Shown here piece after piece: positions 43,190-53,271 of a stretch of 64,000 nucleotides of DNA (its first letter is position 1; every line of letters begins with the position of its first letter). The notes below the pieces were generated by a model that was not told the DNA's origin, did no database searches, and saw nothing but the letters and a program-made list of their open reading frames with translations. A program made the position numbers and the translations under genes. Source of the stretch: Streptomyces sp. NRRL F-2580 (GTDB lineage: Bacteria > Actinomycetota > Actinomycetes > Streptomycetales > Streptomycetaceae); contig NZ_JOIR01000024.1 in the NCBI RefSeq assembly GCF_000720115.1, positions 1-64,000 of the forward strand, read 5' to 3'.

Positions 43190-44156
43190 CCATGGCCTCC
43201 CGCAGCGTCGTGCCGACCAGGCTCAGGTGCTCCAGATCGCCCGGGTCGAGCACGGTGACGATCAGGCCCTCGGCTCCGGCGTCGCGGTACTCCGCGATCT
43301 GGCGCCGCACTTCCGCGGGCGTGCCGCAGAGAGCGAACCCCCGGACGGCGCTCGGCGCGCGGCCCAGCAGCGTCCCGAGCCGTTCCAGCCCTTCCTGGAG
43401 CTCCGCTTCGGACTCGGTGATGATCGCGTGCCCGAGCCAGGTCTTGGTGATCTCTCCGGAGTCGCGGCCCACGGTGGCGCACGCTTTCTCCAGCACATCG
43501 ATCTTGTGACGCACGGTGGCCGGCGCACCGAAGAAGTTGCAGGCGTCTCCGTAGCGGGCGACCATCGGGATCAGTACCCGCTCGCCGCCGCCGCCGATGA
43601 GGATCGGCGGGCCGTCGGGGTTGATCGGTCCGGGTACGTTGATCGGCTCGTCGATCCGGTGGTACGTGCCGGAGAAGCGCGGGGCGTGCTCGGTGAACAT
43701 CGCGCGGCAGATCTGCACCGCCTCGGCCAGTCCCTTGAGGCGCTCTCCGGTGGTCTGGAAGTCCATGCCGTAGGCGCGGCACTCCTCCTCGTGCCAGCCG
43801 GCGCCGATGCCGAGCATCGCGCGCCCCTTGCTGATGACGTCGATGGTGGTGACCATCTTCGCGAGCAGCGCGGGGTTACGGAATCCGTTGCACGAGACGA
43901 GCACTCCGAGCTTGGCGGTCGACGTGACGGCGGCCAGCGCCGCGATCGTCGTGTAGGCCTCCAGGATCGGCTCGTCCGGCTCGCCGACCGAGGCGATCTG
44001 GTGCACGTGGTCCATGGTCCACAGGCTGTCGAAGCCGTTGGCCTCGGCGGTCTGCGCCATCTCGACGACACGGTCGAAGAGCTGGTTGTCCATGGTCCCG
44101 GGGAAGGAGTAGCCGGGTATCTGGAGGCCGACCTCGGTGATGGCGGGGCGACTCAT
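43182..44156 (-). CDS. F420-dependent LLM-class oxidoreductase
   Basis: A 324-residue luciferase-like TIM barrel: VGLQIPGYSFPGTMDNQLFD, SLWTMDHVHQIASVGEPDEP, ISKGRAMLGIGAGWHEEECR and PPILIGGGGERVLIPMVARY are the family landmarks. It would oxidise or reduce an intermediate with F420 (or FMN). The ATG overlaps the PqqD-like gene stop (ATGA), and its end overlaps the carrier protein gene, so it probably acts on a substrate of that unit. Confidence 0.88.
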   Translation of the reverse strand: MSRPAITEVGLQIPGYSFPGTMDNQLFDRVVEMAQTAEANGFDSLWTMDHVHQIASVGEPDEPILEAYTTIAALAAVTSTAKLGVLVSCNGFRNPALLAKMVTTIDVISKGRAMLGIGAGWHEEECRAYGMDFQTTGERLKGLAEAVQICRAMFTEHAPRFSGTYHRIDEPINVPGPINPDGPPILIGGGGERVLIPMVARYGDACNFFGAPATVRHKIDVLEKACATVGRDSGEITKTWLGHAIITESEAELQEGLERLGTLLGRAPSAVRGFALCGTPAEVRRQIAEYRDAGAEGLIVTVLDPGDLEHLSLVGTTLREAMDD

Positions 44157-44503
44157 CCGGCGACTGCCACCAGTTCGAGCACCGCGACGTCGGCGGGCGT
44201 GACGACCTGGAGGATGTCGAGTTCGACGAGGCGGCCGCAGAGGGTGAGCACGGGCTGCTCGATCTCGGCGACCGGGAGGCCGGACTCCGCGGAGAGGTCC
44301 TCGACGATCCGGGCGATGCTGCGGCGTCCGTCGATGAGCCGCCAGACCTTGCGCGCGTCGGCGTCGATCACGTAGCGGCCGATCAGCCTTTCGATCAGGA
44401 GGCCGCCCTGGTGGCGCTCGCTGAGCTCCACCACCTGATCGGTCACGCGGGCGGTCACGTCCAGTCGGCGGATCAGGACGTCGTTGGTGTTGATGGTGCT
44501 CAT
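44153..44503 (-). CDS. PqqD-like protein
   Basis: A 116-residue protein with the PqqD/RRE-type winged-helix core: VYELSERHQ-like opening (VVELSERHQGGLLIERLIGR), VIDADARKVWRLIDGRRSIA and RIVEDLSAESGLPVAEIEQP. PqqD domains bind and present peptides or substrates to modifying enzymes in PQQ, lasso peptide and HPr-related systems. Its ATG overlaps the KS-ACP stop (ATGA), and no radical SAM enzyme, lasso cyclase or precursor peptide is seen, so its client here is unknown. Confidence 0.75.
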   Translation of the reverse strand: MSTINTNDVLIRRLDVTARVTDQVVELSERHQGGLLIERLIGRYVIDADARKVWRLIDGRRSIARIVEDLSAESGLPVAEIEQPVLTLCGRLVELDILQVVTPADVAVLELVAVAG

Positions 44504-46863
44504 GAGTTCTTCTCCGTAGCCAGGGCCTTCTCGACGTAGGTCGAAGTGGCCTCGATTGTGGGCGCGATGAAAGGCAGGTCGATCGGCAGGTCGAGTCCGA
44601 GCTCCTCGTTCAGGCAGGCCCCGATCTCCACCGCGTGCAGCGAGTCGCCGCCGAGATCGTCCAGGAAGTGCGCGTCGTGCTCGATGCGCTCGACGCCGAG
44701 GACGGTGCGCCAGACCTTCTCGACGAATTCGGTGATGTTCGCGGTGTCGGCGCGGGTCGGCGCGGTCTGCGGGGCGCTGCCGGCCACCTCCGTCTCCGGA
44801 CGTTCGAGCCAGAACCGGCGGCGGGTGAACGGGTAGGTCGGCAGGGGGACGCGGCCGCGCTGCTCGTCGCCGTAGTAGGCGGCCCAGTCGACCGCGACGC
44901 CCGCTCGCCATGCCGCGGCCGTCACGTCGGCCAGGTCGAAGGACGGGCCGACGATGATCCGGCCGACGCCCTCGCGGACGGACCCGGCGTCGGTGTCGGC
45001 CGTCCAGGCGGCGAGGGCCGCCTCCAGCGACGCGGGGTCGGCACCGGCGGCCAGCCACTGCGCGGCCGGACGCGCCCACTTCGGCGCGTCCACCCTGGCG
45101 AAGGTGAGGCCGAGGCGGAGCAGGACCCGGGCGACGCCGAGCGCGGCGAGCGCACCGGCTCGTTCCGGGGCGAGGCCTCGGAGGTCGGCGTGTCCGGTGA
45201 GTTCGGTGAGCGCGGAGCGCAGCAACGGCTCGGTGGAGACGAGCCGTTCACCCATCGCGGCCAGTTCGGCAGGGGTCCCGTGCATCGCCAGCGACCACCG
45301 TGCGGTGGGCCGGTCCGCCTCGCCGGCCGCGCGCAACTGTGCGACGGCGTCGGCAGGTCCGGTGACCACGGCCGCCCAGCGGCGGGCGAATCTGGCGCGC
45401 CCCACTCCGAGCGTGTACGCGATGTCGGCCAGTTCGGCGTCATCGGTCGAGGCCGCGGCAGCGAGCCGGTCGGCGAGCCGCTCCCGCATCCGGGCCAGCT
45501 CTTCGTCGCTGCGCGCGGAGAGCGCGAGGACCTGGCGCGAGCGCGGCGAGGGCGCGGCCGGCGCGGCGGGGGCGGACTCCAGCACGACATGGGCATTGGA
45601 CCCGCCGAGGCCGAACGAGCTGACACCGGCGATGCGCGGTCCCTCGGCGTCCCAGGGGCGGGTCTCGGAGGTGAGGGTGAAGGGAGTCGAGGCGAGGTCG
45701 ATCTCGGGGTTGGGCGAGCGGAAGTGGAGTGTTCCCGGCACGACGGCCCGCTCGACGGTCAGTGCCGCCTTGATCAGCCCCGCGGCGCCCGCCGCCGCGT
45801 CGGTGTGCCCGATGTTGGGCTTGACCGCGCCGAGCACGACGGGCGTTCCGGCCGGCCGGCCGGGGGTCGCGAAGACGCGGCGCAGTGCCTCGAACTCGAC
45901 GGGGTCGCCGATCGCGGTGCCCGTTCCGTGGGTCTCCACGTAGCCCACCTCGTCGGGCTTGACGTCCGCGCGCAGGAGTGCGGAACGGATGACCGCTTCC
46001 TGACCGTTGATGTTCGGGACGGTGAATCCCCCGCGTGACCCACCGTCGTTGTTGACCGCCCAGCCGCGGATGACCGCCCTGCGGTGGTCACGGGCGGCCT
46101 GTGCGTCGGATTCGCGCCTCAGCACGACGACACCGGCTCCCGATCCGGGTATCGTGCCGGAGGCCTCGGCGTCGAAGGCGCGGCACCGCCCGTCGGCCGA
46201 CAGGATGCCGCCCTCGGTGTACGTGTACCCGTCGACGTCCGGCATCAGCAGGCTCACGCCGCCCGCCAGGGCGATGTCGCAGTCGCCTGCGGCCAGGGCC
46301 GAGCAGGCGAGGGCCACCGCGCTGAGCGCCGTGGCACAGCCGGTCTGCACGGTGATGGCGGGACCGTTGAGGCCGAGCTTGAAGGCGAGCCGCGGTGCGA
46401 GGAAGTCCTTTTCGTTCGCAAGTGTGATGCGCACGTCGCCGGTACGTCCCGCGCGGGCCTCCGTCGGGGCCACGTAGTCACGGAAGTAGTGGTTCTCGCC
46501 GGAACCGACGAACACACCGACCACCGCGTCGTGTTCACCGGCGTAGCCGGCGTCCTCCAGCGCCTCGGCCGCCACCTCCAGCAGCACGCGCTGCTGCGGA
46601 TCCATGATGATGGCTTCGGTCGGCTGGATGCGGAAGTGGTCGGCGTCGAACGACTCGATGTCGTCGACCCGCGCGACCCCCCGCACAAAGTTGCCGTTAC
46701 GGCTGCCGTCTTCCGGACCGGTTCCGTCGCCGGCCTGCCGGTTCGACGACTCGACACCTTCGACGAGGTTCGTCCAGTACTGCTCGACATTCTCCGCGCC
46801 CGCGAAACGGGCCGCCATACCGATCACCGCAATAGGGGGTGCATAAGGTGGCTTCTGCTGCAT
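44500..46863 (-). CDS. Polyketide synthase: KS, degenerate AT region, ACP
   Basis: A 787-residue protein. The ketosynthase (residues 8-425) has its catalytic Cys176 in TVQTGCATAL, His312 in THGTGT and His353 in KPNIGHTDAAAG, so it looks active. Residues 440-690 resemble KS-C-terminal and post-AT linker sequence (RVPLPTYPFTRRRFWLE), but there is no GHSxG acyltransferase. The ACP has its Ser in DDLGGDSLHAVEIG near residue 741. The VQT-Cys pattern resembles KS domains that accept aminoacyl chains. The ATG at 46863 follows AGGAGCCCTTCAG; it leads an operon with PqqD-like, LLM and ACP genes. Confidence 0.9.
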   Translation of the reverse strand: MQQKPPYAPPIAVIGMAARFAGAENVEQYWTNLVEGVESSNRQAGDGTGPEDGSRNGNFVRGVARVDDIESFDADHFRIQPTEAIIMDPQQRVLLEVAAEALEDAGYAGEHDAVVGVFVGSGENHYFRDYVAPTEARAGRTGDVRITLANEKDFLAPRLAFKLGLNGPAITVQTGCATALSAVALACSALAAGDCDIALAGGVSLLMPDVDGYTYTEGGILSADGRCRAFDAEASGTIPGSGAGVVVLRRESDAQAARDHRRAVIRGWAVNNDGGSRGGFTVPNINGQEAVIRSALLRADVKPDEVGYVETHGTGTAIGDPVEFEALRRVFATPGRPAGTPVVLGAVKPNIGHTDAAAGAAGLIKAALTVERAVVPGTLHFRSPNPEIDLASTPFTLTSETRPWDAEGPRIAGVSSFGLGGSNAHVVLESAPAAPAAPSPRSRQVLALSARSDEELARMRERLADRLAAAASTDDAELADIAYTLGVGRARFARRWAAVVTGPADAVAQLRAAGEADRPTARWSLAMHGTPAELAAMGERLVSTEPLLRSALTELTGHADLRGLAPERAGALAALGVARVLLRLGLTFARVDAPKWARPAAQWLAAGADPASLEAALAAWTADTDAGSVREGVGRIIVGPSFDLADVTAAAWRAGVAVDWAAYYGDEQRGRVPLPTYPFTRRRFWLERPETEVAGSAPQTAPTRADTANITEFVEKVWRTVLGVERIEHDAHFLDDLGGDSLHAVEIGACLNEELGLDLPIDLPFIAPTIEATSTYVEKALATEKNS

Positions 46864-47175
46864 CTGAAGGGCTCCTGGGATCAGCGTGGCCTCGCGGCGA
46901 CTCATTCGGCTGTGGCGTGCAGTGCGGCACGCGAGAAGACATCGGCGCGTGAAACTATCAGAGAGTTGACACCGGCATCAATCGTTTTGATCACTTAACA
47001 CTCCGTCAAGTAATGCGGAACCAAGGGTTCCTGTGGAACATGGTGCTCACGGAAATCCGCAGGGAACGGCCGATCCCTGAATGAGACAGGCTCTACGGAG
47101 ATGCCGGATAAAACAGTCAGTCAAGACGTCTTGCCGACGCGTTTTCGGCGCGCCTCGGGCAGTCCGGACCGCTCC
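46864..47175. promoter_or_regulatory. Promoter region of the KS operon
   Basis: 312 bases between the KS start and the ABC ATPase stop. The segment 46950-47060 is AT-rich. On the minus strand a TTGATG and a TAGTTT 18 bases apart (about 46951-46980) form a plausible -35/-10 pair, and TTGACG is found just upstream (near 47005). The small inverted repeat ATCAA/TTGAT at 46978-46992 could be an operator. No pathway regulator gene is in the window. Confidence 0.4.
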
Positions 47176-47997
47176 TCACGCCCTTTCCAATTCGTGGCGG
47201 AGGTCGTCGAGCTCGCTGCCGCCGGCCATCTGGCGGGTCAGTTCGTCCAGCGTGACGTCCCGGCGGGTGTGACTGCCGGACATCCTGCCGCGCTTGAGGA
47301 GTACGAAACGGTCGCCCACCAGGTACGCGTGGTGCGGGTTGTGGGTAATCAAGATCACTCCGAGCCCGGCGTCCCGCGCCGCGGCGACGTACTTCAGGAC
47401 CACGCCCGACTGCTTGACGCCGAGGGCGGCCGTCGGCTCGTCCAGGACGAGGACCTTCGCACCGAAGTACACGGCACGCGCGATGGCCACGGACTGGCGC
47501 TCGCCCCCCGAGAGGGTGCCGATGGGCTGGTCCACGTCACGCAGGTCGATGCCCAGGCGCGACAGCTCCGCCCGGGTCGTCCCGCGCATGAACTCCACGT
47601 CCATGCGCTTGAAGGGACCCACGCCCTTCGTCGGCTCGGATCCGAGGAAGAAGTTCCGCCAGACCGGCATCAGCGGAACCACCGCGAGGTCCTGGTAGAC
47701 CGTGGCGATACCCAGATCGAGGGCCTCGCGCGGCGAGCCGAGCTTCGTCACGGCGCCCTCGATCGTGAGGGTGCCCGCATCATGCCGGTGCAGCCCCGCG
47801 ATGATCTTGATGAGGGTGGACTTGCCCGCGCCGTTGTCGCCCAGCACGCAGGAGATCTCACCCGCGTGGACTTCGAGGGACACACCCTCCAAGGCCCGGA
47901 CGTTTCCATAGTACTTGCTGACGTCGTCCAGTTCGACGAGCGGCGTGCGAGCCGGCGCGGCATCCTGGCTGGTCACACCCTTCCTCCCGGTCGTCAT
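47176..47997 (-). CDS. ABC transporter ATP-binding protein, CUT2/ribose type
   Basis: A 273-residue single nucleotide-binding domain: Walker A in [15 protein letters not shown]-loop [14 protein letters not shown], signature [15 protein letters not shown], Walker [12 protein letters not shown] and switch His in [22 protein letters not shown] openings and the single domain resemble FrcA-like members of the CUT2 sugar importers. The ATG overlaps the permease stop (ATGA). It powers the importer formed with the next two genes. Confidence 0.92.
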   Translation of the reverse strand: MTTGRKGVTSQDAAPARTPLVELDDVSKYYGNVRALEGVSLEVHAGEISCVLGDNGAGKSTLIKIIAGLHRHDAGTLTIEGAVTKLGSPREALDLGIATVYQDLAVVPLMPVWRNFFLGSEPTKGVGPFKRMDVEFMRGTTRAELSRLGIDLRDVDQPIGTLSGGERQSVAIARAVYFGAKVLVLDEPTAALGVKQSGVVLKYVAAARDAGLGVILITHNPHHAYLVGDRFVLLKRGRMSGSHTRRDVTLDELTRQMAGGSELDDLRHELERA

Positions 47998-49085
47998 GAC
48001 GTCGCCTCCGCGCGCTTTCGAACCCAGTGGTTGAGCAGGGTCGCCAGGAGCAACATCGCCCCCAGGAAGAACTTGAACCAGTCCGGGTTCCACTCGGCGA
48101 ACACGATGCCCTTGCTGACCATCCCGAAGATCAGCGCGCCCACCGCCGAACCGACCGCGGAGCCGTAGCCGCCGGTGATGAGACAGCCGCCGATGACCGC
48201 CGCGATGATGTAGATCAGCTCGTTGCCGACGCCCTCGCCGGACTGCACCACGTCGTACGAGAACAGCAGGTGCTGACCCGAGACCCAGGCGCCGAAGGCA
48301 ACACCGAGATAGAGGCCGATCCTGGTCCTGGCGACCGGCACACCGACCGCGCGGGCCGCGTCCTTGTTGCCGCCCACCGCGAAGATCCAGTTGCCGGCGC
48401 GGGTGCGCAGCAGGATCCAGGTGGCGGCCGCGACCAGGCCGAGCCACCAGAGGATGGTCACCTTGTAGTCGACGCCGCCGACGGTGAGCGACGAGGCGAA
48501 CACCGCCCGGGCGGAGCTGAAGCCGTCCATGTCGGCGATCGACTTCGTCGACACGGTGCCGCTGATCAGCTTGGTCAGGCCGAGGTTCAGTCCCGTCAGC
48601 ATCAGGAACGTGCCGAGCGTGGTGATGAAGCTCGGCAGCTTCGTGCGGGTCAGCAGGACGCCGTTGAAGAACCCGACGGCCAGGGCCACCAGGAGTGAAA
48701 CCCCGACGCCCACCCACACGTTGACGGACAGCTGGTAGCTGAACATCGAGGAGCACAGCGCCGAGCTCGTCACCAGGACGCCGGCCGACAGGTCGAACTC
48801 GCCGCCGATCATCAGCAGCGCCACCGGCACCGCCATGACACCCATCACCGACGCCGCGTACAGGACGGTGGAGAGGCTGGAGACGCGCAGGAAGCTGTCG
48901 GCGACGACCGCGAAGACCAGGAAGACGGCGACGGCGCCGACCACCGAGCCCAGTTCCGGACGGCCCAGCAGCCTGCGCAGCGGTGACCGCCCCAGCAGGC
49001 GTTCGTCGGGCCGCGCGGTCGCGGCGGGCGGCGGGGGCACCCCCGGCCCGGGTCCCTTGGCGAGCTTCTCGTCCAGGCGGTTCAT
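47994..49085 (-). CDS. ABC transporter permease, CUT2/ribose type
   Basis: A 363-residue permease with about ten helices and the family landmarks [60 protein letters not shown] and [20 protein letters not shown]. It is an RbsC/XylH/FrcC-like protein. The N-terminal 50 residues are Pro/Arg-rich and cytoplasmic. The ATG at 49085 overlaps the binding-protein gene stop (ATGA). Confidence 0.92.
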   Translation of the reverse strand: MNRLDEKLAKGPGPGVPPPPAATARPDERLLGRSPLRRLLGRPELGSVVGAVAVFLVFAVVADSFLRVSSLSTVLYAASVMGVMAVPVALLMIGGEFDLSAGVLVTSSALCSSMFSYQLSVNVWVGVGVSLLVALAVGFFNGVLLTRTKLPSFITTLGTFLMLTGLNLGLTKLISGTVSTKSIADMDGFSSARAVFASSLTVGGVDYKVTILWWLGLVAAATWILLRTRAGNWIFAVGGNKDAARAVGVPVARTRIGLYLGVAFGAWVSGQHLLFSYDVVQSGEGVGNELIYIIAAVIGGCLITGGYGSAVGSAVGALIFGMVSKGIVFAEWNPDWFKFFLGAMLLLATLLNHWVRKRAEATS

Positions 49086-50098
49086 CGGGTGCCGCGGGCG
49101 GTGTACTTCTCGAGCGCGGGCACATCCTTCTCGGTGACGATCGCGGGCCCCGTCAGGACCGGCTTGCCACCGCCCAGGACATTCCCGTTCGTCTTGTACA
49201 GCCACAATTCGTCCACCGCGAGATAGCCCTGCAGATACGGCTGCTGATCGACCGCGAAGCCGACCTCTTCGGCCTTGAGCCTCTTGACCACTTCGGCGTT
49301 CAGGTCGAAGGTGTCCACTTCCGCCTTGCTCCCCGCGTCCTGCTTCGCCTTCACCGACACCGCCGCGATCGGTGCACCCAGGGTGATCACCGCGTCGATG
49401 TCATTGGACGCCTGCAGTTTCGCACTCAGCGAGGACTGCGCACCGGGTGCGTTGGTGCCTTCGACATTCAGGTTCTCCACCGATCCCTCGAATGTCTTCT
49501 TCACTCCGGCGCACCGTTGTTCCAGCGAGACATTGCCCTGCTCGTGGATTACGCACAGCGCCTTCTTCTTCCCGCGCCGGCTTAATTCCTGACCCACTGC
49601 TTCACCCGCCACCGACTCATCCTGACCGATGTGGCCGAGCGCACCGAACTTCGTGGAGAACTCCGCTCCGGAATTGATCGTCACCACCGGAATCCCCGCT
49701 GCCGCGGCCTTGCCCAGGACGTCCTTCATGGCCTCCGGCTTGGCCAGCGTCACCACGATCCCGTCGACCTTCTTGTCCACGAACGACTGGACCAGCTCGG
49801 CCTGCCCCTTGGCCTCCTTGTCGTTGGCGTAGAGGAATTCGACATTGTCCTTCCGGGCCGCCTCCTTGGCTCCGCTCTGCACGATGTCCCAGAACGTGTC
49901 CCCTTCACCGGAGTGCGTCACCATCGCAATCTTCAGCCGAGGTGTGTTCACGTCCCGGGCGCTCCCGCCGGCGTCACCGGAGCCGGCTTCGTCGGCCTTG
50001 CCGCCGGAGCTGCTGCACCCGGCCACGAGCGCGATCACCGCCATGCAGGCCGCGATCCCCGTCGTCCTGCGCTTGTTGCCACTGCGTACTGCACGCAC
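49082..50098 (-). CDS. Substrate-binding lipoprotein of a CUT2-type importer
   Basis: A 338-residue lipoprotein. The signal peptide [17 protein letters not shown] ends in a lipobox (VAGC), followed by a Ser/Gly linker. The binding domain is of the ribose-binding type (peripla_BP_4): [93 protein letters not shown]. The ligand may be a sugar, polyol, nucleoside or a signalling molecule. It leads a three-gene operon embedded in the cluster. Confidence 0.92.
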   Translation of the reverse strand: MRAVRSGNKRRTTGIAACMAVIALVAGCSSSGGKADEAGSGDAGGSARDVNTPRLKIAMVTHSGEGDTFWDIVQSGAKEAARKDNVEFLYANDKEAKGQAELVQSFVDKKVDGIVVTLAKPEAMKDVLGKAAAAGIPVVTINSGAEFSTKFGALGHIGQDESVAGEAVGQELSRRGKKKALCVIHEQGNVSLEQRCAGVKKTFEGSVENLNVEGTNAPGAQSSLSAKLQASNDIDAVITLGAPIAAVSVKAKQDAGSKAEVDTFDLNAEVVKRLKAEEVGFAVDQQPYLQGYLAVDELWLYKTNGNVLGGGKPVLTGPAIVTEKDVPALEKYTARGTR

Positions 50099-50170
50099 GT
50101 TGTTCCACCCAATTCCTCAGGCCGCCCCGTGGCGGCTGGAGTTCGTACACGGCGTCCGACGACCGGTCGT

Positions 50171-52051
50171 TCAGCGGTCGGCGGCCGCACCCACCGAGGT
50201 CGCCGCCTGGGCCCGTACGCGCTCGACGAAGTCACCGAGCCGCGGTGCTTCGAACAGGGCGCGCGCGCCGATCTGTGCACCGATCTCCGTGCGCGTGCGG
50301 CGGATGACCTTCGAGACCAGCAGGGAATGTCCGCCGAGGTCGAAGAAGTCGTCCCCGAGGCCGACTTCGGGGACTCCGAGTTCTTCGGCCCAGATGCCCG
50401 CCACGACCGCCTGCAGGGAATCGCCCTGGGGGGCGTCCTGCGCGGCGGGGGAAGCGGTGCGGGAGGCCTCGCGGGCCTGTTCGAGCAGGGCCTTGCGGTC
50501 GACCTTGCCGTTGGGCGTCAGCGGCATGGAGTCCACGATGCGCAAGTCGTTGGGAACCATGTGGCCGGGCAGCCGCTCGGTCAGGAACGCCCGCAGGCCG
50601 TCCGTGCCCGGGCCGCCGGGTCGTACGGTCGCCCATGCCAGCAGCCGGGATCCCACCGAGTTGCCGGTGTCGGTCGCGACGCAGGCGTCGATGACGTCCG
50701 GGTGGGCCTTCAGCGCCGCACCGACTTCGCCCAGTTCGACGCGGTAGCCGCGGACCTTCACCTGCTCGTCGCGCCGCCCCACGTAGAAGAGCCGTCCGTC
50801 GGCGTCCGCTCGCGCGAGATCGCCGCTGAGGTAGGTCCGCCGCTGGTCGTCGGGACCCCAGGCCGCCATGCGGAAGCTGCGCGCGGTGGCGTCGTCGTCG
50901 CCGAAGTACCCGCGTGCCAGGCCGGGCCCGGAGATCCAGATCTCGCCGACCTCCCCCACGGGGGTCGGTGCGCCGTCCTCGTCCCGCAGCGACACGTCCA
51001 GGTCGGGGAGCGGCACACCGATGGGGCTGCCCGCGCCGGCGGCGGCGTCCTGCGCCGTGATGGGGCAGTACGTGACGTGGACCGTCGTCTCGGTGATCCC
51101 GTACATGTTCACCACGCGCGGCTGCTCGTCGCCCCGGCGGGCGAACCATCCGCTCAGCGTGGCCGGGTCGAGGCGTTCACCTCCGAGCACGATCAGCCGC
51201 AGGCGGTCGAGGCCGGCGGGCCGCACCTCGTCGGCGCCGGTCAGTGCCGCCAGGGCCGAGGGCGTCTGGCTCAGTACCGTGACGCCTTCGCGGTCCATCA
51301 GGTCGAGCAGCTCGTCGGGGGCACGGGCCTCGTCGTCCTCGACGACGACGAGACGACCGCCGAACAGCAACGCCCCCCACATCTCCCACACGGAGAAGTC
51401 GAAAGCGTAGGAGTGCAGCATCGTCCAGACGTCCTCGGCACCGAGGTCGTAGATCGCCGACGACTCGGCCATCAGCCGCGTGACGTTGCGGTGCGTGATC
51501 TTCACGCCCTTGGGCGTGCCGGTCGAGCCCGACGTGAACATCACGTAGGCGAGGTCGTCAGGGGCGACCTCGACGCTCAGCGCCGGAAGGTCCGAATCCG
51601 CGGCGTCGCCGACGAGCACGAACGATCCGGTGTGCCACGCCTTCGCCCGCACGACGAGTTCGTCGTCGGTCACGATCACGCCCGCCCCGACCCGTTCGGC
51701 GAGGCTCGCGTGGCGGGTGTCGGGGTACCGGGGGTCGAGCGGCACGTAGGCGGCGCCCGCCATCAGCACGCCGAGGATCGCGGGGATGACCAGGCGGCGC
51801 TGGACGAGCACCGGGACGAGGTCACCGGGGCGCACGCCTGCCGCGACCAGACGGGCGGCCATGCGTCCTGCCAGGTCGTGCAGTTCCTCGTAGGTCATGG
51901 AGGTTCCACCGGCGGTGAGCGCGGTGGCCCGGGGGCTCCCGGCGGCCTGACGGGCGAACCACGTGTGCAGCGTGTCTGCGGATGCCTCGGGCTTCGCCGT
52001 TGGACGCGCTAGGTCGTTGACTTCCGGCACAATTTCCCCCAGAGATTGCAT
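50171..52051 (-). CDS. NRPS adenylation-PCP didomain protein
   Basis: A 626-residue protein. Adenylation domain (residues 25-520): YVMFTSGSTGTPKGVKITHR (A3), SYAFDFSVWEMWGALLFGGR (A4), NMYGITETTVHVTY (A5), YLSGDLARAD (A7), YRVELGEVGAALKAHPDVID (A8) and PNGKVDRKAL (A10). PCP (545-615): FFDLGGHSLLVSK. Reading the pocket by eye gives D-F-W-S-V-G-M-V-H-K, close to the threonine code; this is a hand inference. No condensation domain. It starts after AGTCAGGTTAA and follows a 431-base spacer. Confidence 0.93.
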   Translation of the reverse strand: MQSLGEIVPEVNDLARPTAKPEASADTLHTWFARQAAGSPRATALTAGGTSMTYEELHDLAGRMAARLVAAGVRPGDLVPVLVQRRLVIPAILGVLMAGAAYVPLDPRYPDTRHASLAERVGAGVIVTDDELVVRAKAWHTGSFVLVGDAADSDLPALSVEVAPDDLAYVMFTSGSTGTPKGVKITHRNVTRLMAESSAIYDLGAEDVWTMLHSYAFDFSVWEMWGALLFGGRLVVVEDDEARAPDELLDLMDREGVTVLSQTPSALAALTGADEVRPAGLDRLRLIVLGGERLDPATLSGWFARRGDEQPRVVNMYGITETTVHVTYCPITAQDAAAGAGSPIGVPLPDLDVSLRDEDGAPTPVGEVGEIWISGPGLARGYFGDDDATARSFRMAAWGPDDQRRTYLSGDLARADADGRLFYVGRRDEQVKVRGYRVELGEVGAALKAHPDVIDACVATDTGNSVGSRLLAWATVRPGGPGTDGLRAFLTERLPGHMVPNDLRIVDSMPLTPNGKVDRKALLEQAREASRTASPAAQDAPQGDSLQAVVAGIWAEELGVPEVGLGDDFFDLGGHSLLVSKVIRRTRTEIGAQIGARALFEAPRLGDFVERVRAQAATSVGAAADR

Positions 52052-52482
52052 TTAACCTGACTTCGGATTGCAGAAGATAATAGACGAACTTCGTCGTGTC
52101 ACCGCGAGTAATTCCGCTTGACTCGGGATGGTTCGTCCCATTCTGCCGACGTGGGATTTTCCACACCGGCGCACTGTTCGATCGAGATCATTCGGCGTCC
52201 GTCCGCCGCGTTGCGAGGTGGGGACACCTCGCCACCAGGCCTGCCGTAGGGGCGACTTCAGCGGGGACGGGCGCACCATTTGGCCCCATTCGGTAATTTC
52301 GCCCATTCATTCACAACCGAACGTGTGTAGTCTACAACCTGCTGATGTCGCGCTATAAGCGTGCCCATTCCGGCTGCAATCACCAGGCGCTGAGGCTCGC
52401 GTTTGACGTACGAAATCCGCTTGCGGACATTCGCCTCCGGAAAGGCGGACTCGTCGCGGTCGGAAGGCCCGGGATCTGGACA
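52052..52482. other. Spacer between two cluster operons
   Basis: 431 bases, AT-richer around 52052-52110 and 52300-52345. It separates the A-PCP gene from the thioesterase II gene; both are on the minus strand, so it should contain the end of one operon and the promoter of the next. I found no precursor-peptide-like ORF with a ribosome binding site and no strong hairpin. Confidence 0.4.
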
Positions 52483-53253
52483 TCAGCCGGCCGGTTCGGC
52501 GATCGCGGCGAAGCGGCGCTCGACCGCCTCGACGTACTGCCGCCGGTTGACGGGATCGAAGAGGGCGAAGTGGCCGCCGGGGACGACGTGCACCTCGCAC
52601 TCCGCGGCCGAGTGGGCGCCCCACCCCGCCAGCACGTCCTGGTTGACCAGACGGTCCTCTCGTCCGCACAGGACGGTGATGGGTGCGTCGATGCGCAGGC
52701 CCCTGCTCCGCTCGGCGCTCTCCCTGCCGAGCCTGAGGTCCGCGCGCAGGTTGTCCAGGAGGGCCGTGCGCCATGCCGTGTCCTCCAGGATCGCGGACGG
52801 CATGTCCCCGCCGAGTTCGAGCAGCCGCAGGACGTCCTCGTCGCTGGAGTGCTCGGAGAGCCAGCCGATGCCGTCGCGCGGCTCCTGCCCTGACGCGATC
52901 AGACCGACGCAGTGCTCGCCGAGGGCGTGCGCGAGGTGGAGACCGAGCGTCGCGCCCAGGCTGTGACCGAGTATCAGCGTGGGCAGTTCGGGCAGACGGA
53001 TCGCCTCGAGGCTGGTGAGCACCTCGTCCAGGGTGGCGCCGGGCGGCTCGGTCCTGCGGCGCTCCCGGCCCGGGAGCGTGAGCCCGAGTATCTCGACGTC
53101 GTCGGGGAGATCACCGAGCAGCCGCAGGTAGCGGTTGGGACCACCGCCGGAGTGCGGCACGACGAGGAGCCGGGCGCGGGGTACGGGCACGGGCTCCCCG
53201 TACGGTCGCAGCCGCGACCACCATGGTGGCTGGGCGGTCGTTCGAACGCGCAC
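52483..53253 (-). CDS. Type II thioesterase
   Basis: A 256-residue editing thioesterase: LLVVPHSGGGPNRYLRLLGD (start and oxyanion region), LTLPGRERRRTEPP, nucleophile elbow LILGHSLGATLGLHLAHAL with Ser, Asp in LCGREDRLVNQ and His in VPGGHFALFDP. The canonical Ser elbow contrasts with the Cys elbow of the thioesterase at 42157. It presumably hydrolyses misloaded groups from carrier proteins. Last gene of the long right-hand operon, 18 bases after the phosphopantetheinyl transferase gene. Confidence 0.92.
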   Translation of the reverse strand: MRVRTTAQPPWWSRLRPYGEPVPVPRARLLVVPHSGGGPNRYLRLLGDLPDDVEILGLTLPGRERRRTEPPGATLDEVLTSLEAIRLPELPTLILGHSLGATLGLHLAHALGEHCVGLIASGQEPRDGIGWLSEHSSDEDVLRLLELGGDMPSAILEDTAWRTALLDNLRADLRLGRESAERSRGLRIDAPITVLCGREDRLVNQDVLAGWGAHSAAECEVHVVPGGHFALFDPVNRRQYVEAVERRFAAIAEPAG

Positions 53254-53271
53254 TGTGGGGGCCTTCCTGGA

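Noticed and set aside
44153..45079. A 308-residue PqqD-like protein with a long N-terminus
   Set aside because: The first 190 residues are out-of-frame sequence of the KS-ACP gene; the real start is the ATG overlapping its stop at 44500-44503.
42031..52482. A lasso peptide or other RiPP precursor to go with the PqqD-like protein
   Set aside because: I inspected the main cluster spacers by eye and found no short ORF with a ribosome binding site and a plausible leader/core pattern; the 27-codon ORF at 41037 is better explained as coupled to the transporter.
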